A DNA stretch of 64,000 nt, from positions 1 through 64,000 of the forward strand of contig QZKW01000066.1 in NCBI GenBank assembly GCA_003599885.1, in the 5' to 3' direction. Below the pieces are notes generated by a model. That model saw nothing but the letters and a program-made list of their open reading frames with translations, did no database searches and was not told the origin of the DNA. Position numbers and translations under genes: made by a program. Shown here one piece after another: positions 45,796-55,679 of this stretch (position 1 is the first letter of the stretch; every line of letters begins with the position of its first letter). This DNA is from Desulfobacteraceae bacterium (GTDB lineage: Bacteria > Desulfobacterota > Desulfobacteria > Desulfobacterales > Desulfosalsimonadaceae).

Positions 45796-48792
45796 TTATA
45801 TCAATTCTCCAAAGGGCTTTTTCCATGCAATTTTTAAATCGGCCAAGGAAAGAGATATCAGCATTCCTCCTTCCCGACACCGGACATTTAAAACCGGGGT
45901 TTCGGTCACCATGCCGATACAGGCACACGGAATTTTTGCACAGACGGATTCAAACGCTGCCCGGTTTTGGGGCGCGATGGTGATAATCAATCTGCCGGCG
46001 GATTCTGAAAACAAAAGCCTGTCCGGACGCAAGGGAGCGCTGGCAGGCACCAGCCCCAGATCAATGTCCAGCCCCAGATTCCCGCCCATAGCCGTCATGG
46101 CCAGATGCACCGCGAGACCGCCGCGATAAACGCCGTGGGCAGAGACCACGAGTTCTTTTTGGATGGCCTGAAAAACCGCAGCATATACGGATTTAAATGT
46201 TTCCGGGTCAACTTCCGGCACGTTTTTACCCAGATACCCGAACAGATCATAATATTCGGATGCGCCGAGCTCATTTCGGGTGTCCCCCAGAACGTATACC
46301 AGATCGCCTGCGCATTTAACGTCCATGGTCACGCATTTTTCAATGTCCGCCACAACGCCGACGGTTGAGAACTGCATGGTTTCAAGGGCGGATATCTTAT
46401 GGGTCTCGCCAAATTTTCCTGGCAAGTGGCCGTCCACATACATGCTGTCCTTACCGGACAGGAGCGGAATACCATAGGCTAGGCACAAGTCCGCCAGAGC
46501 CTTGCAAGACCGGACCAGTTGGGCCGCCTTGAATTTGCCGTCCGGATTGTGGATTGGGTGATACTGAATGTTTGGCCAGCAGAAATTATCCACCCCTCCG
46601 ATATGGTCCGGATCGCCGCCCACAGCCACCATCCGCCGCACCGCTTCATCAATGGTGCAACTGGTCATGTGATAGGCGTCAACAGCTGAATACATGGGCA
46701 ACAGAGCCTGGGTAAATACAATCCCCCGGGTTGATCCAAGCACCGGCCGAATCACCGTCGCATCAGAGTTCACATCCCGGTCCCGGCCAACGAGGGGCTT
46801 GATAACGCTGCCGCCCTGGACTTCATGGTCATACTGTCGGGTAATCCATTCCTTGGAACAGATATTGGGCCGGGCCATCAGTTCCAGCAATACCGCCGCA
46901 TAATCACCGGGTTCGCCGATTACCGGTTCATGGAGCCCCCGAAGTTCAGGCGGCTGCCAGACGGCGTCAAACTCCCACCTGGGAAAACCGGATTTGAGCA
47001 AATCCATGTCCACATAGGCACAGGTTTTGTCATTATAGGTGATGTGGAGTTTGCCGGAATCGGTATACTCGCCGATCACCGTGCTTTCCACTGCGTGCCG
47101 AAGGCTGAGTTCCATAAACCGGTCGATATGTTCGGGTTTGACAGCCACGGTCATGCGTTCCTGGGACTCGGATATCCAGATTTCCCATTGATCCAGACCG
47201 TCGTATTTCAGGGGCACTTTTTCCAGAAACACCCGGCACCCGTCCGACATCATGGCGGTTTCGCCGATGGATGAGGACAGCCCGCCCCCGCCGTTGTCCG
47301 TGATATAGGCGATCAGCCCCTCGTCCCTGGCTTCCAGAAGAAAATCGTGCATTTTTTTCTGGGTGTAGGGATCACCGATCTGAACATGACCAGCCGGTGT
47401 ATTTTCAGAAAATGTTTCCGATGAAGCGGTCACCCCGTGAATGCCGTCTTTTCCCACGCGCCCGCCGCACATGATGATCAGCTCTCCCGGTGCGGTGGTT
47501 TTGGTCTCTGTCGGACGGCCGGCGGCAACTTCGGGCATCAGGCCAATAGCAGTCACAAACACCAGGCACTTGCCCATATATCCCGGATGAAACGTCACCT
47601 GGCCAAAACCTGTGGGGATGCCGCTTTTGTTTCCCCCGTCCCGGACGCCTTCAATGACGCCGTCGAGCAAGCGGCGGGGATGGAGCCTGGGCTTAAGATC
47701 TCCGCTGTAGTCCCTGTGCCCCACACAGAATCCGTAGCTGCCCATGATGAGTTTGGAACCCAGGCCAGTGCCCATGGGATCTCTGTAAACCCCAACAATT
47801 CCGGTGATGGCACCGCCATAGGCTTCCATATTGGACGGGGAATTGTGGGTCTCTCCCGTGATGGTGTAATAATGGTCGGCGTCAAACCGGCCCACCCCTG
47901 CATTGTCCCATAACACGGAGACCACCCATTCTTTTTTGTCTGCAAGGGCCAGGGTGGGCGCCTGAATGCAGGTCTTAAAAAGGCTGTGGATGATTTCGGT
48001 CTCGCCGGTTGCCGCATCCATATAAGTAAAAACGCCTTGAAACGTATTGTGGCTGCAATGATCCGACCGGGCCTGGGAAATATATTCCAGCTCAACATCC
48101 GTGGGCTCGGACAGGCCCACCCGCTTTCTTTGCGCCTGCACCTCCGGGTTTTGAAAATACGACCGGATAACCGGCACATCATTGGGATTTAAGGCAAGAT
48201 TGCGCTCGTTGCTGACCTTTTGAAGCGCGGCATCCGAGTCCATGGGAATGGTCGACACAGTGGGGGTATGGTCCAGACGCACCCTGGGGATAATATAACC
48301 GATGCCTTGCCGGGAATCCCACTGGTCACGGCCAAAAACCATGACCTGCTGGATGATATCATTCGCCAGCAATTCGCCTGCGATAAGATCCACCTGGAGC
48401 CGGGTCAGATGCGGCCCATTAAGGCAATACCTGCGGGATGTGTACACAGCCTCACCGGGTGCGAACTTGCGGCTCAAAACATCTTCAATGGCTTCCGCGG
48501 CCGTACTGCCCGGATTGTCCTTTACCCCTGGCCGGTAGCCGACCCAGATGCACCAGTCAAAATCCAAAGGCAGCGGTTCATAGGAGGACGTCTGAGTCAC
48601 CGGGTTAGTGAAAATTTCGGCCTGGATCGTCTTTAACTGCCCGGGTGACAAATCCGCATCAATGGTCAACACATGGACGGTGCGCACCGCATCCAGCGCG
48701 ATATCAAAATAAGATGCCGCTTTACTGCATATCCCGTGGCCTTCAGCATCAAACAAATCAGATTTTAATGTAATTTCAAGTCGGTATGGCAT
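45796..48792 (-). CDS. purL: PurS-PurL fusion, phosphoribosylformylglycinamidine synthase
   Basis: The 998-residue product converts FGAR to FGAM using ammonia from PurQ. The N-terminal about 165 residues look like two PurS-like units (PYRLEITLKSDLFDAEG and a later RRYCLNGPHLTRLQVDLIAGELL), fused to the FGAM synthase core. Core motifs include SDHCSHNTFQG, GETHNSPSNMEAYGGAITGIVG, TGFGQVTFHPGYMGKCLVFV, GGGGLSSSIGE and YGIPLLSGKDSMYVDG. A separate PurQ follows downstream. ATG 48792 has a weak ribosome-binding site; rseP ends 20 bases upstream. Confidence 0.95.
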   Translation of the reverse strand: MPYRLEITLKSDLFDAEGHGICSKAASYFDIALDAVRTVHVLTIDADLSPGQLKTIQAEIFTNPVTQTSSYEPLPLDFDWCIWVGYRPGVKDNPGSTAAEAIEDVLSRKFAPGEAVYTSRRYCLNGPHLTRLQVDLIAGELLANDIIQQVMVFGRDQWDSRQGIGYIIPRVRLDHTPTVSTIPMDSDAALQKVSNERNLALNPNDVPVIRSYFQNPEVQAQRKRVGLSEPTDVELEYISQARSDHCSHNTFQGVFTYMDAATGETEIIHSLFKTCIQAPTLALADKKEWVVSVLWDNAGVGRFDADHYYTITGETHNSPSNMEAYGGAITGIVGVYRDPMGTGLGSKLIMGSYGFCVGHRDYSGDLKPRLHPRRLLDGVIEGVRDGGNKSGIPTGFGQVTFHPGYMGKCLVFVTAIGLMPEVAAGRPTETKTTAPGELIIMCGGRVGKDGIHGVTASSETFSENTPAGHVQIGDPYTQKKMHDFLLEARDEGLIAYITDNGGGGLSSSIGETAMMSDGCRVFLEKVPLKYDGLDQWEIWISESQERMTVAVKPEHIDRFMELSLRHAVESTVIGEYTDSGKLHITYNDKTCAYVDMDLLKSGFPRWEFDAVWQPPELRGLHEPVIGEPGDYAAVLLELMARPNICSKEWITRQYDHEVQGGSVIKPLVGRDRDVNSDATVIRPVLGSTRGIVFTQALLPMYSAVDAYHMTSCTIDEAVRRMVAVGGDPDHIGGVDNFCWPNIQYHPIHNPDGKFKAAQLVRSCKALADLCLAYGIPLLSGKDSMYVDGHLPGKFGETHKISALETMQFSTVGVVADIEKCVTMDVKCAGDLVYVLGDTRNELGASEYYDLFGYLGKNVPEVDPETFKSVYAAVFQAIQKELVVSAHGVYRGGLAVHLAMTAMGGNLGLDIDLGLVPASAPLRPDRLLFSESAGRLIITIAPQNRAAFESVCAKIPCACIGMVTETPVLNVRCREGGMLISLSLADLKIAWKKPFGELI

Positions 48793-48812
48793 ATTTTCAG
48801 CCTATAGTTTTT

Positions 48813-49874
48813 TTATTCAAAGAATCGCATGATATCATTATAAAATACAAACACCATCAGCATGAGCAACAAAAAAATTCCGGCCTGTTGAGCGATTTCC
48901 CTGGTTTTGATGCTCACCGGCCGACGGATCACAGCCTCGATGCCAAAAAACAGCAGATGCCCGCCGTCTAGAACCGGGACCGGAAGCAAATTAAGAATGG
49001 CAAGATTGACGCTGATCAGGGCGATAAAAGCAAGCAGATTAATGAATCCCTGTTCCACCTGTTCACCGGCCATCTGGGCGATCATAATGGGACCGCCGAT
49101 GGTTTTAGGGGATATCGATCCCTGAAACACTTTGACGACCCCCAGCACTGTGAGTTCAGATATAAGATACGTCCTTAAAAGACTTTCCTTAAACGCATCC
49201 ACCGGTCCCAGTTCACGGGTGACGGTTTCCCCGGTTGATTTGACCCCGATGATATACCGGTGCTGATCTTCGCCGAAAATGTTTTTCAACACGTCATCTG
49301 CCGGCGTAACCGGAACATCAAGGGTTTCTTTTGCTCTCAGCACAGTAAACCTGAGGGTTTTCCCCTCGCTGGTCATGATAGTTTCGGACATATCGGACCA
49401 ACTTTCAACAGGCTTCCCGTCAATGGATGCAACCATATCTCCGGTCAACAGCCCTGCCCTTTCCGCAGGCGATCCGGCAGTCACTTCACCGATAACCGGT
49501 TGAAGCAGCATCAGCCCGGCAGACCAGAAAATGCCGAAAAATATGACAATGGCCAGCAAAAAATTAAACACCGGCCCGGCGGCCACGATAATCATCCGCT
49601 GCCATACCGGCTTATGGGTAAAGGAGAATGGAATGTCGGCCGGCTCAAGGTCTTCGTCCGGCTGTTCCCCGACCATTTTCACATACCCGCCCAGAGGTAT
49701 GGCGGACAAGCGATAGTCGGTCCGGCCAATGATTTTGGATAAAATTTTGGGACCGAATCCAAGAGAAAATTTTTCAACCCCTACACCAAAAGCTTTGGCG
49801 CACAGAAAATGACCCAGCTCATGTACAAAAATAAGTACGCCGAGAACAATGATCAGGCCGATTGCAAAACTCAT
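48813..49874 (-). CDS. rseP: Site-2 intramembrane metalloprotease RseP
   Basis: This 353-residue inner-membrane M50 protease has the zinc motif HELGH at 18-22, four membrane helices, a central PDZ domain (about 115-195; VTAGSPAERAGLLTGDMVASIDG) and the second active-site motif NLLPVPVLDGGHL. RseP-type enzymes cleave anti-sigma factors and leftover signal peptides. The start ATG 49874 overlaps the dxr stop in the arrangement ATGA, showing translational coupling. Gene order cdsA-dxr-rseP is widely conserved. Confidence 0.95.
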   Translation of the reverse strand: MSFAIGLIIVLGVLIFVHELGHFLCAKAFGVGVEKFSLGFGPKILSKIIGRTDYRLSAIPLGGYVKMVGEQPDEDLEPADIPFSFTHKPVWQRMIIVAAGPVFNFLLAIVIFFGIFWSAGLMLLQPVIGEVTAGSPAERAGLLTGDMVASIDGKPVESWSDMSETIMTSEGKTLRFTVLRAKETLDVPVTPADDVLKNIFGEDQHRYIIGVKSTGETVTRELGPVDAFKESLLRTYLISELTVLGVVKVFQGSISPKTIGGPIMIAQMAGEQVEQGFINLLAFIALISVNLAILNLLPVPVLDGGHLLFFGIEAVIRRPVSIKTREIAQQAGIFLLLMLMVFVFYNDIMRFFE

Positions 49875-51061
49875 ATCCCCCCTTTATGTGCTGCTTTCTC
49901 AATCCAGTCTCCGGCTGTCAGCCTGGCCCACTCATCAGCCTTCATAATAGCGGCTATATCCGGATTTTGAACAACATTGTGGGCATTAATTGTATATTCA
50001 ATAGTTTCGGGTATTTGAAGAAAAGAAATCCATTTGTTTAAAAATGCATCCACCGCCACCTCATTGGCGGCATTCAGGACACACGGCAATGTGCCGCCGG
50101 TGTCACAGGCGCGGTAGGCCAGAGCCAGGCAGGGAAATTTTTCCATGTCCGGCTTCTCAAATGTCAGTGATCCGATCTCCGCGAAATCAGGGACTGGCAA
50201 ATCCAGCGGCAGACGTTCAGGCCAGGACAGGGCGCAAGCGATGGCCCCTCTCATATCCGGTGCGCCCAGTTGGGCAATCACGGAACCGTCCCGGTAGGCA
50301 ACCATGGAATGGATAATGCTCTGGGGATGAACCACCACCTCAATCTGATGATGGTCCACAGCAAACAGGTGCTTGGCTTCAATCACCTCAAGCCCCTTGT
50401 TCATAAGCGTCGCGGAATCAATCGTTATTTTTTTTCCCATATCCCAGGTGGGATGGGACAGCGCATCTTCCGGTGTGATGGCTGCAAAATTTTCGTGCAA
50501 TCGGTTCCGGAAAGGCCCACCGGAAGCCGTTAACAATATTTTTTTTAAATCCCTTGCACGGTTTCCGGCCAGACACTGAAAAATAGCGCTGTGCTCGGAA
50601 TCCACCGGAAGAACAGACACTCGGCATTGCTTTGCTTGGGCCATCACGAGGTCGCCGGCCATGACCAGGGTTTCCTTGTTGGCAAGCGCAATGTGCTTTC
50701 CGGCGGCAATGGCGGCCAAAGTGGGCAACAGCCCGGCTGCACCGACCATGGCGGACACCACCGTATCAGCCTCTTCATGGACGGCTGCGGCATGGTAACC
50801 CTCCGGGCCATGAAGTATTTCCGTTTTCAGTCCAACAGGCAGGCGTTTTTTCAAAGCAGCCGCTTCGGTTTTCCCATACACTACTGCCAGATCCGGTTTA
50901 AACCTTACGATCTGTTCAGATAAAAGCGTGATATTGTTTTTTGCCGCCAGGGCTTTGACGGAAAACCGTTCCGGGAACATATCCACCACCCGCAAGGTGT
51001 TTCTGCCGATGGACCCGGTTGATCCCAGAATGGATAAACACCGGATGGATACATTTCCCAT
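49871..51061 (-). CDS. dxr: 1-deoxy-D-xylulose 5-phosphate reductoisomerase
   Basis: Dxr (IspC) makes methylerythritol phosphate, the committed step of the non-mevalonate isoprenoid pathway. The 396-residue product has the NADPH loop GSTGSIG at 13-19, ALANKETLVMAGDLV, the substrate loop LPVDSEHSAIFQCL, and SHPTWDMGKKITIDSATLMNKGLEVIEA. The longest open frame extends upstream through cdsA in another frame. I use ATG 51061, where AGGCGG of the cdsA end serves as ribosome-binding site just after the cdsA TAA. Confidence 0.95.
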   Translation of the reverse strand: MGNVSIRCLSILGSTGSIGRNTLRVVDMFPERFSVKALAAKNNITLLSEQIVRFKPDLAVVYGKTEAAALKKRLPVGLKTEILHGPEGYHAAAVHEEADTVVSAMVGAAGLLPTLAAIAAGKHIALANKETLVMAGDLVMAQAKQCRVSVLPVDSEHSAIFQCLAGNRARDLKKILLTASGGPFRNRLHENFAAITPEDALSHPTWDMGKKITIDSATLMNKGLEVIEAKHLFAVDHHQIEVVVHPQSIIHSMVAYRDGSVIAQLGAPDMRGAIACALSWPERLPLDLPVPDFAEIGSLTFEKPDMEKFPCLALAYRACDTGGTLPCVLNAANEVAVDAFLNKWISFLQIPETIEYTINAHNVVQNPDIAAIMKADEWARLTAGDWIEKAAHKGGI

Positions 51062-51062
51062 A

Positions 51063-51881
51063 TTAGCCGCCTGCCAGCAAAAAGGTTTTAAACATATAGG
51101 CCATTGGCGCGGCAAACAGAAGTGCGTCGATCCGGTCAAGCATTCCGCCGTGGCCGGGAAGAATATTGCCGGAATCTTTTATATTGCCTGCTCTTTTTAA
51201 TTCAGATTCAAAAAGGTCACCTGCTTGCGCCGAAACATTAATGACGACAAAAAATATAAAAATCAAAGGGGAATTGAGATGGGGCAAAAACAGACGCATG
51301 AATATATAGCCGACAATCATGCAAAAAACCATGCCGCCCAACGACCCTTCTATGGTCTTTCCAGGGCTGATGGCAGGGCTCAGTTTGTGACGCCCGAAAA
51401 ATTTGCCGGTATAGAATGCGCCCACATCACCGGCAAACACTGTAAACAATATGAAAAAAATCCAGGCCACCCCGTCCGTCCCGTTCCGGAGCAGCACAAT
51501 CATGGACAGGGCCAGGGGAATATACATGACACCCTGAACTTGTTTCTCCACCACGGACAGCACTCGGGGATACTTTTTATAGGTAGGCATGGACAGCATG
51601 GCAGCCAGAAGAAAGTTAATGATCAGGGCACCCGCGATCCATTGAAAAGAATTGTGAAAAGCAGCGCCGATCATCAGCAGACCGGTCAGTCCGCCCCAGA
51701 GGGGAATGGGAGAAAAAATCATTTTCGGCTGATCATGAAAAACGATGCGAAAATACTCCCACAACGCAATCAGGGAAACCAGCCCAATAAACACTGAAAA
51801 GAGGAAAGGAGAACCTTTGATTATCAGCAGCGCCAGGATGGGAAAAGCGACGATACTGGTTAAGAATCGTTTTAAGTGCAT
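51063..51881 (-). CDS. cdsA: Phosphatidate cytidylyltransferase
   Basis: CdsA makes CDP-diacylglycerol for phospholipid synthesis. The 272-residue integral membrane protein has about seven to eight hydrophobic helices and the C-terminal signature around KLSPAISPGKTIEGSLGG and SELKRAGNIKDSGNILPGHGGMLDRIDALLF, with the catalytic metal-binding aspartates. ATG 51881 has AAAGGTG upstream; a GTG two codons earlier is also possible. Its stop TAA is one base from the dxr start. Confidence 0.94.
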   Translation of the reverse strand: MHLKRFLTSIVAFPILALLIIKGSPFLFSVFIGLVSLIALWEYFRIVFHDQPKMIFSPIPLWGGLTGLLMIGAAFHNSFQWIAGALIINFLLAAMLSMPTYKKYPRVLSVVEKQVQGVMYIPLALSMIVLLRNGTDGVAWIFFILFTVFAGDVGAFYTGKFFGRHKLSPAISPGKTIEGSLGGMVFCMIVGYIFMRLFLPHLNSPLIFIFFVVINVSAQAGDLFESELKRAGNIKDSGNILPGHGGMLDRIDALLFAAPMAYMFKTFLLAGG

Positions 51882-51932
51882 GTTCACCTTTCTGCCGCCC
51901 GTAGTTGATATTGAGGAAAAGAGTTCTGCGGG

Positions 51933-52703
51933 CTAGACACGTCCGAAACGGCGATCCCTGCCCTGATAATCTTTAAGGATCTGAATCAACTCTTCTCTGG
52001 AAAAATCCGGCCAAAGGGTGTTTGTGACATAAATCTCGGCATAGGCGATCTGCCACAACAGAAAATTGCTGATCCGCATTTCCCCGCTGGTCCGGATCAG
52101 CAGTTCAGGGTCCGGCATGTCAGACGTATATAAATGACGGGCGACCGTCTCCGGGGTGATGGCGTCAAGGGATAAACGGCCGTCCCGGACAGACGCGGCG
52201 ACTTCTTTCACTGCTTTAACCAGTTCCGCCCTGCCGCCATAGCTTAAGGCAAGACTGAGGCACATGCCGGTGTTGGTTTTGGTCGCATCTCTGGTTCTTT
52301 GAATTTCATCCTGAACCGCCTGGGGCAGACGTTCTCGTTCCCCGATCACATTGAACCGGATGTTGTTGACCACCATTTCCTGACGTTCAGACACCAGAAA
52401 TTTTTTCAACAGCGACATCAAGGCAGCAACTTCGGTTTTCGGGCGCTGCCAGTTTTCGGTGGAGAACGCATAGAGTGTCAGGAACGAAATGCCGATTTCA
52501 CGACAGGAACGAACCACCATACGGACCGTATCCGCCCCTTTTTCATGGCCCATGACCCGGTTTAACAGCTTTTTCTGCGCCCACCGGCCATTACCGTCCA
52601 TGATTATCGCCACATGTGACGGCAATTTGGCGCGATCCAGGCCGTTTTCCAATGGATTTATTGTATCAGCCAATTTTTTTGTATCGGAAGGATCAGACTT
52701 CAA
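51933..52703 (-). CDS. uppS: Undecaprenyl diphosphate synthase (isoprenyl transferase)
   Basis: This cis-prenyltransferase makes the lipid carrier for cell wall and polysaccharide synthesis. The 256-residue product has IIMDGNGRWAQKK with catalytic Asp36, GHEKGADTVR, LTLYAFSTENWQRP and the C-terminal RTSGEMRISNFLLWQIAYAE. There is no ATG before the active-site methionine, so TTG 52703 is the likely start. It has AAGGAAG a few bases upstream and overlaps the end of frr by 11 bases. Confidence 0.94.
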   Translation of the reverse strand: MKSDPSDTKKLADTINPLENGLDRAKLPSHVAIIMDGNGRWAQKKLLNRVMGHEKGADTVRMVVRSCREIGISFLTLYAFSTENWQRPKTEVAALMSLLKKFLVSERQEMVVNNIRFNVIGERERLPQAVQDEIQRTRDATKTNTGMCLSLALSYGGRAELVKAVKEVAASVRDGRLSLDAITPETVARHLYTSDMPDPELLIRTSGEMRISNFLLWQIAYAEIYVTNTLWPDFSREELIQILKDYQGRDRRFGRV

Positions 52704-53250
52704 GAACTTCCTTCTCTTTATGCTTAAAGATGTCGTCTATTTGTTTTATATGCTCATCGGTGAATTTCTGGATGCTGTCCTGGGCCTTAAATACTTCATC
52801 CTCTGACGCATCGCCTTCTTTTTTCAAATCTTTGAGCATATCGTTTGCGTCCCTGCGGATATTTCGAACCGCCACCCGGTAATCTTCGCATAGCTTGCTG
52901 ACCTGTTTGACGATGTCCCGCCGGCGTTCTTCGGTGAGCGGGGGAATATTGATGCGGATAATTTTGCCGTCATTGGATGGCGTCAGGCCCAGGTTGGATT
53001 TTAATATCGCTTTTTCGATATCCTTAATAACGGACATATCCCATGGCTGGATCGTGATCAGGCGGCTCTCAGGCACAGCCAAAGTGGCCATCTGGCTCAA
53101 GGGGGTCTTTGTACCGTAATAATCCACCCGGATATCGTCAAAAATCGTTAACGAGGCGCGGCCGGTCCGGACTTTTTTCAATTCACCATTCAGCGAACCG
53201 ACACTTTTTCCCATCCTGTCTTTTGCTTCATTAATAATATCTGTAATCAT
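52693..53250 (-). CDS. frr: Ribosome recycling factor
   Basis: With EF-G it splits post-termination ribosomes. The 185-residue product is exactly family length. It has the long helical bundle (INEAKDRMGKSVGSLNGELKKVRTGRAS) and the conserved LPPLTEERR-like stretch (NIPPLTEERRRDIVKQ). ATG 53250 is used; the TTG three codons upstream is less likely. pyrH ends 26 bases upstream. Confidence 0.96.
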   Translation of the reverse strand: MITDIINEAKDRMGKSVGSLNGELKKVRTGRASLTIFDDIRVDYYGTKTPLSQMATLAVPESRLITIQPWDMSVIKDIEKAILKSNLGLTPSNDGKIIRINIPPLTEERRRDIVKQVSKLCEDYRVAVRNIRRDANDMLKDLKKEGDASEDEVFKAQDSIQKFTDEHIKQIDDIFKHKEKEVLEV

Positions 53251-53275
53251 GATTTCCAACCCTGTATCCGTTTAC

Positions 53276-53995
53276 TTATTTTTCATAGATTCTGGTGCCC
53301 ACCGCCTCTCCGCAGACCACCCGCCGGATATTGCCCGCCTCCTTTAAATTAAATACGTACAGGAGCAGACTGTTGTCCATGGCCAGAGAAATAGCGGTTG
53401 AATCCATAACGCTCAACCGGCGTTCCAGAACCTCCATATAACTAATTTCTTTAATAAATTGAGCAGATGGATTATTTACAGGGTCTGAATCATAAACCCC
53501 GTTGACTTTGGTTGCCTTGAGCAGCACATCGGCGTGTATTTCTTCCGCCCGAAGCACAGAGGCAGTGTCCGTGGTAAAATACGGGCTGCCGGTACCGGCG
53601 GCGAAAATAACAATCCGATTTTTTTCAAGATGCCGGACAGCACGCCGCCGGATATAGGGTTCCGCCATCTGATGCATGGAAATGGCGGACAAAACACGGG
53701 TCTGCATACCGGCTCTTTCAAGGGCATCCTGAAGCGCGATGCTGTTCATGACTGTGGCCAGCATGCCCATGTAGTCAGCGGACGCCCGATCCATTCCTTT
53801 GGAAGCGGCGGCCATTCCCCTGAAAATATTGCCGCCGCCCACCACTATCGCAATCTGAACCCCGAGATCATAGACGGACTTTACCTCTTCCGCCATATAC
53901 TTCAGCATGTCCGGACTGATTCCATATGTCTGCTCGCCCATCAGGGCTTCCCCGCTTAACTTCAGGAGGATTCTTTTGTATTTGGGCGTTGTCAC
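53276..53995 (-). CDS. pyrH: UMP kinase
   Basis: This amino-acid-kinase-fold enzyme phosphorylates UMP to UDP as a hexamer. The 239-residue product has [25 protein letters not shown], the uridine loop [11 protein letters not shown], and the ATP region [20 protein letters not shown]. The start is GTG 53995, with AGGT eight bases upstream overlapping the tsf stop. The order rpsB-tsf-pyrH-frr is the common bacterial arrangement. Confidence 0.96.
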   Translation of the reverse strand: MTTPKYKRILLKLSGEALMGEQTYGISPDMLKYMAEEVKSVYDLGVQIAIVVGGGNIFRGMAAASKGMDRASADYMGMLATVMNSIALQDALERAGMQTRVLSAISMHQMAEPYIRRRAVRHLEKNRIVIFAAGTGSPYFTTDTASVLRAEEIHADVLLKATKVNGVYDSDPVNNPSAQFIKEISYMEVLERRLSVMDSTAISLAMDNSLLLYVFNLKEAGNIRRVVCGEAVGTRIYEK

Positions 53996-54001
53996 TGGTG
54001 A

Positions 54002-54598
54002 TTACCTGCCGATCTGGAATCTAGCAAACCGGTTGATGGTAATTTTTTCACCTGTTTTGCCGATCATTTCATTTAACACATCTGTAATCGTCATATTCGG
54101 GTCCCGGACATAAGGCTGGTTCATCAGGCAGCTTTCTTTGAAAAACTTGCTCATTTTGCCTTCAATAATTTTATCCAGCATGTTCTCCGGTTTTCCCATT
54201 TCCAAGGCCTGGGCGCGAAAAATTTCTTTTTCCTTTTCGATCACTTCCTGGGTGATATCTTCTGCGACTACGCCCAAGGGGCTGGCGGCTGCGATATGCA
54301 TGGCGATATTTTTCGCAAATTCTTGAAAACCATCTGTTTTGGCAACAAAATCCGTTTCACAGTTAATCTCGACCAATACGCCGATTTTACCGCCCATATG
54401 AATGTAAGACTGAATAACGCCATCCGAGGCGACACGGCCCGCTCTTTTCTGGGCGGTGGCCAGTCCTTTTTTTCTCAAAAAATCCGACGCTTTTTCCATG
54501 TCTCCGCCGCATTCCACAAGCGCTTCCTTGCAATCCATCATTCCGGCACCGGAGCGTTCCCGCAGTTCTTTAACCATTGCCGCACTAATTGTCGTCAT
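54002..54598 (-). CDS. tsf: Elongation factor Ts
   Basis: It exchanges GDP on EF-Tu. The 198-residue product is a short form with the N-terminal UBA-like domain (ISAAMVKELRERSGAGMMDCKEAL) and the core motif VEINCETDFVAKTDGFQEFA, but only one of the two C-terminal subdomain repeats of the E. coli protein. Such short forms are common outside Gammaproteobacteria. AGGAG lies eight bases before ATG 54598. Confidence 0.96.
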   Translation of the reverse strand: MTTISAAMVKELRERSGAGMMDCKEALVECGGDMEKASDFLRKKGLATAQKRAGRVASDGVIQSYIHMGGKIGVLVEINCETDFVAKTDGFQEFAKNIAMHIAAASPLGVVAEDITQEVIEKEKEIFRAQALEMGKPENMLDKIIEGKMSKFFKESCLMNQPYVRDPNMTITDVLNEMIGKTGEKITINRFARFQIGR

Positions 54599-54646
54599 CT
54601 TTTATTCTCCTGTATTTTTAGCAGGCCGCGCCTGCTTCTGATAAAA

Positions 54647-55513
54647 TTAATCTTCCTGAATTGCTTCTTCTGCAGCCGGTGTGGCTTTGCGAATCACTTC
54701 AACAATCGGCCCTTCGGAACCGTCCGATACCACGCGGCGTTCCACTGGTCCGGACTTCTTTTTGGATGCTGAGTCCGCAACCGCTTCCGCCGGTTCTTCC
54801 TTGTCGGCAGCCGCCTGTTTCTTCTCTGATAAAGCCTTGACGCCTTCAATACAGGCTTCGGCGATTTTGGAGGTTAACAGCTTGACGGACCGAATGGCAT
54901 CATCATTTCCCGGAATCACGTAATCAATCGCATCAGGATCACAATTGGTATCCACAATCGCCACAATGGGAATCCCCAGACGGCGGCCTTCACTGACAGC
55001 AATCGCCTCTTTTTTGGGATCCACGACAAAAATGACACCCGGGAGGGATTTCATATTGCGGATGCCGCCCAGCGTATTGTCCAGCTTGACGCGTTCTTTT
55101 TGCAGTTGAATCCGTTCTTTTTTGGGGTAAAGATTGATGGTGCCGTCGTTCTCGATGGTATTTAAATGATTCAGACGATCAATGCTTTTTTTAATGGTCG
55201 GGAAATTGGTCAGCATCCCGCCCAGCCACCGGTTATGAACGTAAAACATTTCACACCGGTTGGCTTCCTCATAAATGGATTCCCTTGCCTGCTTTTTGGT
55301 GCCCACAAAAAGAACCGACTTGCCCCCGCTCACTGTATCAAGAACAAAATCACATGCGTTTTTGAACATTTTGACCGTCTGCTGAAGATCAATAATGTAA
55401 ATGCCGTTGCGCGCTCCAAAGATATATTTTTTCATCTTCGGGTTCCACCGTCGGGTTTGATGGCCAAAATGCACACCGGACTCAAGAAGCTCTTTCATTT
55501 TTACGTGTTCCAT
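54647..55513 (-). CDS. rpsB: 30S ribosomal protein S2
   Basis: The 288-residue product contains the S2 core ([63 protein letters not shown]). It also has a C-terminal tail of about 50 residues rich in Ala, Glu and Lys, longer than in E. coli S2 and probably disordered. AAGGAA precedes ATG 55513 by seven bases. It heads the operon running through tsf to purQ. Confidence 0.97.
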   Translation of the reverse strand: MEHVKMKELLESGVHFGHQTRRWNPKMKKYIFGARNGIYIIDLQQTVKMFKNACDFVLDTVSGGKSVLFVGTKKQARESIYEEANRCEMFYVHNRWLGGMLTNFPTIKKSIDRLNHLNTIENDGTINLYPKKERIQLQKERVKLDNTLGGIRNMKSLPGVIFVVDPKKEAIAVSEGRRLGIPIVAIVDTNCDPDAIDYVIPGNDDAIRSVKLLTSKIAEACIEGVKALSEKKQAAADKEEPAEAVADSASKKKSGPVERRVVSDGSEGPIVEVIRKATPAAEEAIQED

Positions 55514-55679
55514 TGATTTTTCCTTTTTTTGGTTTTGGTTTGTCTCCCGCCGCCCGCATCATCCCGGCCACCGACTTTTTTTAAAAAAAGCACCAGGCAA
55601 CCGGTCGCAAGACGTGAGTGATGATAAAAAACAACTAAACAGAATCAGATTAGCTAACAAATTTTTTTAATTGAAGCAA
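55514..55679. other. Leader region of the rpsB operon
   Basis: These 166 bases lie between prmC and rpsB and must include the promoter and 5' leader of the rpsB operon on the minus strand. I cannot pick a convincing -35/-10 pair. A short A/T inverted repeat (TTTTTTTAAAAAAA near 55580) is the only obvious structure. Confidence 0.35.
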
